Source of the DNA: Acidobacteriota bacterium
GTDB lineage: Bacteria; Acidobacteriota; Terriglobia; Bryobacterales; Bryobacteraceae
Direction: 5' to 3'
DNA length: 6,126 bases
Assembly: GCA_016871135.1 (NCBI GenBank)
Contig: VFZQ01000352.1
Span: 1 to 6,126 of the forward strand
Shown: in pieces, positions 1 through 6,106 of the stretch
How the letters are laid out: every line of letters starts with the position of its first letter
Position numbering within the stretch: the stretch's first letter is position 1
Notes under the pieces: generated by a model
Told to the model about the DNA's origin: nothing
The model's database searches: none
Seen by the model: only the letters and a program-made list of their open reading frames with translations
Program-made: the position numbers and the translations under genes

Positions 1-83
1 TTTTCGGCGAAGTGGAGGAGCATTTGGCCGTTGGTGAGGTAGGTGTCTTTGGAATTGGGGAGATCGGCGGCTGGGGCGTGGAG
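1..83 (-). repeat. diverged duplicate of two separate blocks of the nuclease at 4416-4904
   Basis: Bases 1 to about 40 align without gaps to 4435-4474 at high identity. Bases about 33-83 align to 4638-4688 at clearly lower, but continuous, identity. The two target blocks are offset by 171 bases, an exact multiple of three, so the left copy is a composite with the middle missing. The join falls on the shared core that encodes YLTN/YLAN, where the target has near-identical short sequences at both ends. Alignment was by eye. Confidence 0.6.
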
Positions 84-104
84 CCCACCCTCAGCCCCGT
101 GTGA
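1..104 (-). pseudogene. remnant of a DNA/RNA non-specific endonuclease (window edge)
   Basis: Read on the minus strand, an open stretch begins after an in-frame TGA at 105-107 and runs off the left edge of the window. It contains HAPAADLPNSKDTYLTN followed directly by GQMLLHFAEN. The first part matches the segment just after the DRGH active site of the nuclease at 4416-4904 (there TPVADVPASEDAYLTS). The second part matches the extreme C-terminus of that same gene (YLANGQILLHFAKN). About 57 codons that separate these two blocks in the better copy are absent here. The active-site DRGHL is degraded to EGGLH, and no start codon or N-terminal domain is visible. This looks like a dead, internally deleted paralogue rather than a functional gene. 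What lies left of base 1 cannot be seen. Family assignment rests on similarity to the second copy. Confidence 0.6.
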
Positions 105-157
105 TCAACACCAGCTTGGCAGCCACCTATGCCTCAGCCAACCCGCACGGCAGCGAA

Positions 158-174
158 CCGGCATCATCTGCCGG
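158..174. other. short perfect hairpin in the spacer downstream of the phosphoesterase gene
   Basis: CCGGCA at 158-163 and TGCCGG at 169-174 form a 6-bp GC-rich stem around a 5-base loop. It lies about 120 bases past the stop of the phosphoesterase gene on the minus strand. No run of T follows on either strand, so a classic intrinsic terminator is not supported. It may be a transcript 3' structure or chance in GC-rich DNA. The rest of 108-293 shows nothing I can name. Confidence 0.25.
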
Positions 175-293
175 CGCGGCCGTCACCGGCCAATTCAGTA
201 TTTGAACAACATCGTCGCGATCAAAAGGCGGGTGAATGCAAAGCAGTAGTTCCGCGCATTTGGCGCTGCCAGGCGGACGATCGATTCAAGCCG

Positions 294-2801
294 TCACTCG
301 TCGTCGCCGTCGGCGAAGCGCAGCAGGCCTTGCGCGGTGGGCAACGCGCGCCGCCGCGGCGCGGGCATCGGCACGCCAACACCCTTGATCGAATGCCACA
401 AAATCCGGTTCAGCGCGTCCTCGTCGATTCGGTCGTACTCGCTGAAATCCATCCGCGCGCTCTCGACCGCTCCATAGCCGTGCGCGGGATTCTTGCTCAT
501 CAGGTCCAGCCGCGCCGGCAATGCCGTAAAGCCGCTGAGATCCGCTTTCGCGGTGAAGCTATTGACCATCGGCGCGGCCGCGGCATCGTGCTGCGTCATC
601 GGCGGCAACCCGAGCAACAGTTCGATCGTTCGCAGCATCGAGACGGTCGCATACATGGAGCTGTCCACGGCCTTTCGCTTCACGTACGGGCTGATCACCA
701 GACCGGCCGTCCGATGCGAGTCCACGTGGTCCGGCCCGTTCTGCGCGTCGTCTTCGATAATGAAAATCGCCGCCTTCGCCCATACTTTACTTTTCGTAAC
801 GGCCTCGACAATTTTGCCGACCGCCACATCGTTCGACGCGACCGACGCCTTGGGCGTGTAGGCTCCGGGCGTGGTGCCGCTGGTGTGATTTTCGCCGAGC
901 GACATTACTATCAGGTTCGGCACTTTTCCTTGCGCGTCCAGCTCCCGGAACTCGTCAATGAATCGCTCCGCGCGCAAGTAATCCCGCTGTCGCCCGGGCT
1001 CGCTTTCCAAGCCCGGCGGCCGCGACTCCCACCACGCCGCCTTCACCTTGTCCGTGCCGCGCCGCGTCCCCATCCCATAGGTGCGCACCGACAAGCCTCT
1101 CGCCGCCGCCAGCTCCCAGATGTACGGCGTCGACTGCTCCGATGCCTCGCGCGTCGCCTTCAAACGCCCGTGACGTGAATAGCTCAGCGTCCAGGCGCGC
1201 TGCGTGAATTCGGTCGCGTATGCCGAAAGCGTCCACGGCTGCCCATCCTGCGAGACTTCGCCCGAGCAATATAAGTTGTCGAGCAGAACGAACTGCTCTG
1301 CCAGTGCATGCTGGTTCGGCGTCACGTCCCGGCCGAACAAGGTCAGCGACGGATCTCCGTTGCCCTGCTGCAAGTCTCCGAAAACCTGATCGTAGGTCCG
1401 GTTCTCCTTCATGATGTAAACGACGTGCTCGATCGGGGATTTCTCGCCGACCTTCTTGGGGATCACCGTCTCGGCTTTCGTTTCGGCGCTTTCCAACAAC
1501 ACGTCGCGGTACGGCGAGTTCTCGTAGGCTTGCTTGGTATACGCCGACAAACGCTTCTTGTCCGGCGTGTCGACGAACGACAGCAGCCCGTTCAGGTTGT
1601 TGCCCATGTGTTGAAAACTCACGGAGGGCGCCACGTCGTCGATCGGCCGGCGCACCTTGTTCTGACCGGTACCCACGCCCTTGCCGCTGCCGACGATGAT
1701 CCGCTTGCCGTCCGGCGTAACGCGCACGAGCGTCGGATACCAGCCCGTCGGCAAAAAGCCCTCGACTTCGCTCTTGCCGCGCGCTTCCACATCGATCACG
1801 GCGACCGTGTTGTTGTCCGCGTTCGCCGCATAAAGCGCCTTGCCGTCCGGCGACAGCGCCAGCGAATTCGGCGTGCTCCCGGCGGGCGCCTTGGGCCCTA
1901 GCGCAACCTGAATGCTTTCCAACTGCCGCCGCGCGCGCACGTCCAGCGCCAGCACATGGTTCGTATTCCCGCACGAGACGAACAGCACCTGCTCGTCGAT
2001 CGACAACACCAGATCGTTGGGATGCGGCCCGGTGGCCATCGTCGCGGCGACGACCGGACGGGCCGGATCGCTGACGTCCACGATCGCCACCTCGGCCCCG
2101 CCGAGATTTGCGACGTACAGCGTCTTGCCGTCCTTGGTGAGCGCGGCGCTGATCGGATGATCCCCGGTTTTCACTCGCCCCAAGCCGCGCCCGCTGCGCG
2201 TGTCCAGCAGGTAGACGAAGCCGTCGGAGTTATTGACCGCGTAGAGCGTCTTGCCGTCCTTCGACGTCACCAGCGCCGCGACCGCAATCGCGTCCTTCGC
2301 CGCGCCATACAATTGGAAGCCCGCCCGCGCCTCCTGGAATCCTTCTTTGTCCCACCGGTCGAAAATGTGAATCGCGTTGTTCGCATAACCGGCGCCGCTC
2401 GACACGTACAATCGCTTGCCGTCCGCGCCCCATGCCAATCCGCTCCACGCCTGCTCGACAGGGAAGGTCGCGATTTCCTTTTCGGTCGCCAGATCGACGA
2501 TGTGCAGTTGGTGGCGCGTGTAACCGGTATTGGTGAACGCGAAGAGCTTGCCGTCGGGGCTGACTTGCCCGCTCAGCATCATGTCGCCGGTCTTGAGATG
2601 GCGACCCGCGGGCGTCGTCGTCCATCCGCTGACCAGCGTGGCGTTGACGCCGATCGTGCCGGGCGCGGTGATCATTTGGCCCGTTGTCCTGTGCTTGATC
2701 TTGTAGTAGCGCTCGATCGCGGCTCGGGCGCCAACGGCGAGTAACGCGGTCAAGGCCAGTACGACGAGCGCAAGACGAGTCGAGATGATTTTGCGTACCA
2801 T
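294..2801 (-). CDS. exported seven-repeat YVTN beta-propeller phosphoesterase (PF04185-type)
   Basis: Predicted exported hydrolase of 835 residues, counting from the ATG at 2801. That start gives a clean signal peptide (MVRKIISTRLALVVLALTAL, cleavage probably near residue 27). A TTG two codons upstream is less likely, and neither has a clear Shine-Dalgarno. Residues about 75-375 carry seven DGK-type strand repeats with YVTN-like cores (LYVSSG, LYAVNN, LYVANL, LFVSCG, LYAANA and others), as in a seven-bladed propeller. Residues about 455-735 form a phosphoesterase domain of the phospholipase C/acid phosphatase type in the alkaline-phosphatase superfamily. It shows ENRTYDQVFG near residue 466, MSLGENHTSG near 633 and IIEDDAQNGPDHVDSHR near 681. 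In this family the E-N pair and the later D-D/H cluster bind metal. It probably releases phosphate from organic phosphoesters outside the cytoplasm; the substrate cannot be told. It lies 105 bases downstream of the M24 peptidase gene on the same strand. The reading frame is intact. Confidence 0.92.
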   Translation of the reverse strand: MVRKIISTRLALVVLALTALLAVGARAAIERYYKIKHRTTGQMITAPGTIGVNATLVSGWTTTPAGRHLKTGDMMLSGQVSPDGKLFAFTNTGYTRHQLHIVDLATEKEIATFPVEQAWSGLAWGADGKRLYVSSGAGYANNAIHIFDRWDKEGFQEARAGFQLYGAAKDAIAVAALVTSKDGKTLYAVNNSDGFVYLLDTRSGRGLGRVKTGDHPISAALTKDGKTLYVANLGGAEVAIVDVSDPARPVVAATMATGPHPNDLVLSIDEQVLFVSCGNTNHVLALDVRARRQLESIQVALGPKAPAGSTPNSLALSPDGKALYAANADNNTVAVIDVEARGKSEVEGFLPTGWYPTLVRVTPDGKRIIVGSGKGVGTGQNKVRRPIDDVAPSVSFQHMGNNLNGLLSFVDTPDKKRLSAYTKQAYENSPYRDVLLESAETKAETVIPKKVGEKSPIEHVVYIMKENRTYDQVFGDLQQGNGDPSLTLFGRDVTPNQHALAEQFVLLDNLYCSGEVSQDGQPWTLSAYATEFTQRAWTLSYSRHGRLKATREASEQSTPYIWELAAARGLSVRTYGMGTRRGTDKVKAAWWESRPPGLESEPGRQRDYLRAERFIDEFRELDAQGKVPNLIVMSLGENHTSGTTPGAYTPKASVASNDVAVGKIVEAVTKSKVWAKAAIFIIEDDAQNGPDHVDSHRTAGLVISPYVKRKAVDSSMYATVSMLRTIELLLGLPPMTQHDAAAAPMVNSFTAKADLSGFTALPARLDLMSKNPAHGYGAVESARMDFSEYDRIDEDALNRILWHSIKGVGVPMPAPRRRALPTAQGLLRFADGDDE

Positions 2802-2906
2802 AGCCAACTACGATACATCGGTTTGTGGCCGGTTGTGGCTGTGATGCGAATGCTTCGTCATCGGCTTGCTGGCGAAGGCCCCGGCTGAGTATTTGGAGAG
2901 GCGCTT

Positions 2907-4223
2907 CTATTTGACCAAGTGGAACCGCTCCTGGCGGCTGAGCACCCAGTGCATTCTGCCGTCGCCGTCCATGTGCGCTTCCTCTTCCATGCCGATGAAG
3001 ACCTCTTGGCCGTTCCACTCGGGGACGTTGACGCGGGCGGAGAGTTCGATCGAGAACCATGTCCCGGGTTTGAGCGGAACGTCGCCGCGGCCGGGGACTC
3101 CCTGCTGACGGTCCCAGAGTCCGATGAGCGGGCCGGCGCCGTGGCCGTGATCGCCGATGGGGTGAGAATAGATCGTTCCGCGGATGCCGGAGTCGATCAC
3201 GTCGGCGAGGGCTTCGGCGAGCACGGCGTTTCCGGAGCGGCCGGGCTTCATGCGCGCGAGCAGATGATCTTGCATGCGCTTTCCTTTTTCCAGGGCGTCG
3301 ATCAGGCCCTTGGGCGGTGTCGTCTCGCCCTCCCGCAGGACGTAGCCCATGTGCTGGGTATCCGTATTGAGCCGCATGGCGGAGAGCCCGAAGTCGACGT
3401 GGAGAACGTCGCCGCGATCGATCGTCACCGGACCGTCTTCGCTCATAAACGAGAGCGTCTTGTCCGAGGCTTGCTTCTGCACGCGCACCGAAGGCTGGAA
3501 CCATGTGCCGAAGCCGGCGGCGAGCGCGTTTTGGCGCAGCCACCAGATGACGTCGTGGCTGTTGGTGCGGCCGGGGGTGATGACCTCGTTTGAGAAGGCC
3601 CGCGCGATCAGGCCGTGGGCGTGGCGCATGATGCTTTTATATTGCGGCAGCATCTCGGGTAGACGCTGTTCGACGTATTCGAGCGCGAGCAGTTCGGCCC
3701 GTACGAGCTTGGCTTTGTTGGCGGGGCCGAGGGCGTCTACGAGCTGTTCGCGCTCGCCGGCCGTGAGGCCATCGGCGAAGGCGTGGGTGTGGGAGATGTC
3801 GATGGCGATACTGCGCGGGTTTCGTTCGTCGACGACCTTGCGCAGCGCCTTCCATTGGGCATCACCGATCAGTTCGCGGGACTCATCGCGGTAGACGGTG
3901 TACAGGCCGCCTTGCGAGCCTCCGCCGAGAGCCAAACGCTCAACGCCTTGGGCCGGGCCGCGGTCGTGGAAGACGTAAATCGTTCGGCGGCGAGCGGCGA
4001 AGGTGGACGGCGAAACCAGCGAAAAGAAGACAGGGTCTTCGTTGTACTCACGGGAGATGACGAGCCACATCGCGACGTTGTGCTTACGCATGAGCGCGGG
4101 GAGATTGCGCTCGAGGCGAAGGCGCAGCCACTCCTGTTGCACGGCGGCCTGCTCGCGAAGCGAGGGCAGAGGTTGGGCCGGCAGGAGAGTCGATAGGAGA
4201 ACAAAAACGACGAGACGGAGCAT
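2907..4223 (-). CDS. exported M24 family metallopeptidase (Xaa-Pro aminopeptidase/prolidase-like)
   Basis: Predicted exported dinuclear metallopeptidase of 438 residues. The ATG at 4223 is chosen because it starts a signal peptide directly (MLRLVVFVLLSTLLPAQ). The frame is open to a GTG at 4280, but those 19 extra residues are charged and that codon lacks a ribosome binding site. An N-terminal creatinase-like domain spans about residues 20-190 and the pita-bread catalytic domain about 195-430. All five expected metal ligands can be placed: D277 in HVDFG, D288 in NTDTQ (spacing 11, as in the family), H354 in YSHPIG, E393 in SIEL and E413 in GMEEEA. H361 sits seven residues after H354, in the place of the usual catalytic histidine. 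The family cleaves peptide bonds next to proline, so a role in digesting proline-containing peptides is likely. Exact specificity (Xaa-Pro dipeptide or aminopeptidase) cannot be read. It is possibly cotranscribed with the phosphoesterase downstream, although the gap leaves room for a separate promoter. Confidence 0.92.
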   Translation of the reverse strand: MLRLVVFVLLSTLLPAQPLPSLREQAAVQQEWLRLRLERNLPALMRKHNVAMWLVISREYNEDPVFFSLVSPSTFAARRRTIYVFHDRGPAQGVERLALGGGSQGGLYTVYRDESRELIGDAQWKALRKVVDERNPRSIAIDISHTHAFADGLTAGEREQLVDALGPANKAKLVRAELLALEYVEQRLPEMLPQYKSIMRHAHGLIARAFSNEVITPGRTNSHDVIWWLRQNALAAGFGTWFQPSVRVQKQASDKTLSFMSEDGPVTIDRGDVLHVDFGLSAMRLNTDTQHMGYVLREGETTPPKGLIDALEKGKRMQDHLLARMKPGRSGNAVLAEALADVIDSGIRGTIYSHPIGDHGHGAGPLIGLWDRQQGVPGRGDVPLKPGTWFSIELSARVNVPEWNGQEVFIGMEEEAHMDGDGRMHWVLSRQERFHLVK

Positions 4224-4296
4224 GCCGCCAGGATAGCCTAGTCTCCCGTGTTGGATTCTCCTTGCGAAGAGGCGCTCCACTTGATTGAGCCACGAA

Positions 4297-4353
4297 CTAC
4301 CGGTGGGGTGAAGTGGAAATGGAACCGATGGCGGCGCGCTGTTCCTTGGTCAT
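4297..4353 (-). CDS. possible 18-residue small protein with a strong ribosome binding site
   Basis: The ATG at 4353 is preceded on the minus strand by AAAGGAGT (4361-4368), with an 8-base spacer from AGGAG. This is the best translation-initiation signal on the minus strand of the window. It opens a frame of only 18 codons, MTKEQRAAIGSISTSPHR, ending at TAG (4297-4299). The peptide is basic and hydrophilic, without a membrane segment. It sits between the broken nuclease (62 bases upstream) and the M24 gene (73 bases downstream), all on the same strand. It could be a genuine small protein, a leader peptide for the M24 gene, or the surviving start of a lost longer gene. I do not recognise it. 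Confidence 0.3.
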   Translation of the reverse strand: MTKEQRAAIGSISTSPHR

Positions 4354-4360
4354 GGCGAAC

Positions 4361-4368
4361 ACTCCTTT
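4361..4368 (-). promoter_or_regulatory. strong Shine-Dalgarno for the 18-codon frame
   Basis: AAAGGAGT on the minus strand, 8 bases from the ATG at 4353 measured from AGGAG. None of the large minus-strand genes in the window has a site this close to consensus. Confidence 0.5.
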
Positions 4369-4415
4369 GAACGAGTTTTGGCGGGCTAGCTTGCGAGGCG
4401 TTGATCTGGCGGAGT

Positions 4416-4904
4416 TTATTGGCGCGGGCTGGCGTTTTTGGCGAAGTGGAGAAGGATTTGGCCGTTGGCGAGGTAGGCGATCTTGTAGATGTAGCAGGGC
4501 GCTTCGACCCTTTCGTTGCCGCAGTTGTTGTACACGGCGCCGGTGATGACTCAGGCGGCGCGCTGACTGCGGATTTGGTTTTCGAGCTTGCGCCGTTCCC
4601 CTCGGTTGAGTTTTCGGTTCTGTACGATGGCGTTGCTGGTAAGGTATGCGTCTTCGGATGCGGGTACGTCGGCGACTGGGGTGAGATGGCCGCGGTCGAA
4701 GCCGGTGTTGGTGAAGGCTGAGTTTGGCAGGGAGTTCAGTTCGTGTTCTTTGCGCCAACTCTTTCTTGCGGATGGAATGTTTGACGGGGCGGGTCTGTGG
4801 GAGGTCCAGAGGGCTCGCCGGTTTTGGGTGTCGTAGCAAACCGTGAAGGCGTCGCGTTCGGCGACAGTGGCGGGGCAGGTGGTGAGGAGGAGAAATATTG
4901 ACAC
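4416..4904 (-). pseudogene. DNA/RNA non-specific endonuclease (DRGH, NUC family) with an in-frame TGA
   Basis: The N-terminal 117 codons encode a Serratia-nuclease/EndoG-type (PF01223) core. It includes CYDTQNRRALW, then GFDRGHLTPVADV with the catalytic His at residue 73, then LNRGERRKLE. In the last motif N100 and E108 have the 8-residue spacing of the metal-binding Asn and Glu in Serratia nuclease. TGA at 4551-4553 stops translation. Without any frame change the family-like sequence continues for 44 codons (VITGAVYNNCGN, then APCYIYKIAYLANG) to TAA at 4416-4418. TGG in place of TGA would give AAWVITG, a family-like strand, so one G-to-A change explains the break. Even read through, about 162 residues is short for the family. 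The only usable start, GTG at 4904, precedes a short hydrophobic stretch without the positive charges of a normal signal peptide, so the 5' end may also be damaged. The intact role would be extracellular or periplasmic degradation of DNA and RNA. Confidence 0.82.
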
Positions 4905-4936
4905 ACTCGATATATCGGATGTTTGAAACAGAACAT
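4898..4936. promoter_or_regulatory. AT-rich divergent spacer with two palindromes, candidate operator/promoter region
   Basis: This stretch lies between the minus-strand nuclease and the plus-strand pair and is visibly richer in A and T than its surroundings. It contains a perfect TTGACA (-35 consensus, plus strand) at 4898-4903, the perfect palindrome CGATATATCG at 4908-4917, and TGTTTGAAACA (5-bp arms around one G) at 4920-4930. No good -10 box stands at the normal 16-18 base spacing from TTGACA. A divergent control region is plausible by position, but promoter activity is unproven. Confidence 0.3.
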
Positions 4937-5041
4937 TAGTTTTAGTGGGTTAGGAAAAACCTGAGGGGAAGCGGAGGAAAATCGGCTGGAGGAGCGATCT
5001 TTACGCAGATCTACGGGGATGACCGATATCGGAATCCGGCG

Positions 5042-5245
5042 GTGACGGCGTCGACGTGCGCGGTGGACTTTGGGATGCCGCGAGGATCGCTCGTTGTAAG
5101 GGGGACCCCTCGAAACGGCTTCCTGTTCAGTATCGTTGGATTAGTGCCTATGACTTCCGCGCATCTATTCGGCACGCAGCGTTTCGCCGATAGCAGATCG
5201 TTGTCGACGTTGCATTCGCTGCTGGAGACTTTGAGGCAAAAATGA
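5042..5245 (+). CDS. uncharacterised ORF, possibly the 3' part of a longer gene
   Basis: I recognise no family. From the GTG at 5042 it gives 67 residues, ending LLETLRQK before TGA at 5243-5245. The same frame stays open to just after a TAG at 4943-4945 and reads IFTQIYGDDRYRNPAV upstream of the GTG. No ATG, GTG or TTG codon occurs in that extension, so the 5' end may be lost or the true start may be the GTG. The product has a hydrophobic centre (GFLFSIVGLV, about residues 26-35) but no clear transmembrane helix. The main support for a real gene is its end: the stop overlaps the ATG of the next gene as ATGA, the usual geometry of translational coupling. An antisense frame of similar length (5011-5250) exists, so coding on this strand is not certain. 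It could be a toxin fragment paired with the downstream gene, but that is speculation. Confidence 0.33.
   Translation: MTASTCAVDFGMPRGSLVVRGTPRNGFLFSIVGLVPMTSAHLFGTQRFADSRSLSTLHSLLETLRQK
5233..5236 (+). promoter_or_regulatory. ribosome binding site that decides the start of the gene at 5242
   Basis: GAGG, five bases before the ATG at 5242. A second GGAG at 5252-5255 stands 7 bases before an in-frame ATG at 5263. Two well-spaced sites in one frame support translation of this frame rather than initiation at the later TTG (5293). Confidence 0.45.
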
Positions 5246-5646
5246 GACACTCGGAGCCGATCATGTCTGAGATGAAGCAGTTAATGTAGTACTTGGTCGA
5301 GCACCGCGCCCCTGGGGTCGAGCCGAGTTCTTTTTCCGATCTGTTTGGGCGGCTCGTTTGGCTTCAGGCCGACAACGGCAGTAGCATCCTCTCCGTGCTT
5401 AGAATGTGGCTTGAAGGCGATGATTTCTACGGCATTAGGGTTGCACTTGACTTGGAAGAGGCGTTTCTCTTCGATAGCCGGGCGGCTATGGTCGACGCCT
5501 TCAAGCGGCTTGAATCCCGCTGGCCGGAAGTGAGCGAGCGGTGTGACGAAATCCTGGAGGCGTGGGATAAAAGCGTTCCCCGTTCGGATTCGTCGCGATA
5601 TCGCGAGCTGGCGGCGTCTCGCAGACTTCTCGTCTCAAGACGATGA
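5242..5646 (+). pseudogene. uncharacterised acidic protein gene broken by an early in-frame TAG
   Basis: No known family can be named. From the ATG at 5242 the frame reads MRHSEPIMSEMKQLM, meets TAG at 5287-5289, and continues in the same frame YLVEHRAPGVEPSSF through to TGA at 5644-5646. The part after the stop is protein-like: alternating hydrophobic and charged residues (LFGRLVWLQADNG, FYGIRVALDLEEAFLF, RWPEVSERCDEILEAWD), acidic overall, with a basic tail. GAG in place of TAG would give LMEYLVEH, so one G-to-T change explains the break. Re-initiation at TTG 5293 could still make 117 residues but has no clear ribosome binding site. The start overlaps the previous ORF's stop by ATGA. Size (about 134 codons), acidity and position resemble an immunity protein or antitoxin, but this is inference from context only. 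Confidence 0.5.
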
Positions 5647-5674
5647 AAGCGTGACAGTAAACTCCGATCGCACA

Positions 5675-5699
5675 CCCGGCGGCTCTGAGCAGCCGCGGG
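5675..5699. terminator. hairpin between convergent genes, possible bidirectional terminator
   Basis: CCC (5675-5677), one bulged G, then GCGGCT (5679-5684) pair with AGCCGC (5691-5696) and GGG (5697-5699) across a 6-base loop. This gives nine GC-rich base pairs. It lies about 30 bases after the stop of the plus-strand gene and about 45 bases after the stop of the minus-strand gene. No T run follows on either side, so it is not a textbook intrinsic terminator; position and stem strength are the support. Confidence 0.4.
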
Positions 5700-5743
5700 C
5701 GCGGGCACTTTACCGTGCTCTTGCGAGCGTTATCCAGCAGCCC

Positions 5744-6106
5744 CTACGTGAGGCCCTCGTGGGCGAGTTCCAGTGTTTCGATGGACACTTCATTCTTGGC
5801 GGCATCGAGCTCGGAGAGCTCCCACTTCACAGGCCAACCTCGTGTGACCGTCCACGTCGACTTGATCTGGGTCGGTCTCGACCATTCCGCCATGATGAAG
5901 TTTCTTCGCCCCGTGCGCCACAGATTCACCTGGCTGCCGGGGGACCCGACGCCCTCGGAAAGTATGACCCGATTGCCGGCGATGCGCATCCGCTTGAAAC
6001 TGGCCGTCGGGACATAGAAGGTGATGTTTGGATACTCGATTTTACCGGCGGACGGCCCGGTAGCTTCCATGAGCAGAAACGGGAAGGAGGGTCTTGGATT
6101 CTGCAT
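5744..6106 (-). CDS. short protein with a T4 gp19/tail-tube-like C-terminus
   Basis: A 120-residue product counted from ATG 6106. A TTG two codons earlier is the only alternative, because TAG at 6116-6118 closes the frame upstream; no clear ribosome binding site is seen. The last 30 residues (WPVKWELSELDAAKNEV at about 91-107, then SIETLELAHEG) closely follow the C-terminal signature of the T4 gp19/conserved phage-tail family. That family forms inner tubes of contractile tails and extracellular contractile injection systems (WPVKW, D/N-A-x-x-NEVAIETLELAHEG). The segment KIEYPNITF near residue 23 may correspond to the KYPNITL strand that lies mid-protein in that family. Typical members are roughly 140-160 residues and begin with a FxFxVxIDG strand that is not evident here. 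This is therefore either a divergent short member or a gene that lost its N-terminal part. Other tail genes, if any, would lie to the right of the window. Confidence 0.55.
   Translation of the reverse strand: MQNPRPSFPFLLMEATGPSAGKIEYPNITFYVPTASFKRMRIAGNRVILSEGVGSPGSQVNLWRTGRRNFIMAEWSRPTQIKSTWTVTRGWPVKWELSELDAAKNEVSIETLELAHEGLT

Noticed and set aside
129..1178. Long plus-strand open frame (349 codons) opposite the phosphoesterase gene
   Set aside because: It is antisense to a gene with clear domains and a signal peptide. The product is Arg/His/Gln-rich with no recognisable motif, as expected of a shadow frame in GC-rich DNA.
2808..2861. A 17-codon ATG frame (MTKHSHHSHNRPQTDVS) just upstream of the phosphoesterase
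   Set aside because: It has no Shine-Dalgarno and a histidine-rich, unremarkable composition. It is best treated as chance in the spacer.
2230..3543. Minus-strand frame of 437 codons across the peptidase/phosphoesterase boundary
   Set aside because: It overlaps both real genes in another frame and its product is an Arg/Pro/Ala-rich low-complexity sequence.
4551..4553. Selenocysteine or programmed readthrough at the TGA in the nuclease
   Set aside because: The NUC family uses His, Asn and Glu in catalysis, with no Cys/Sec at this position. Decay of the other nuclease copy and of the neighbouring gene makes a simple mutation the easier explanation.
4297..4839. Minus-strand frame of 180 codons covering the nuclease region
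   Set aside because: It is an out-of-frame shadow of the nuclease with Arg/Pro/Gln-rich composition. Only its last 18 codons, which have their own start and ribosome binding site, are kept as a separate candidate.
4898..4926. A full sigma-70 promoter from the TTGACA at 4898
   Set aside because: The hexamer at the 17-base spacing is GTTTGA, which does not resemble a -10 box. Only the -35-like match and the palindromes are reported.
5427..5708. Minus-strand frame of 93 codons antisense to the plus-strand gene at 5242-5646
   Set aside because: The plus strand has the ATGA overlap, ribosome binding sites and a more protein-like product. The antisense product is Ser/Arg-rich with no motif.
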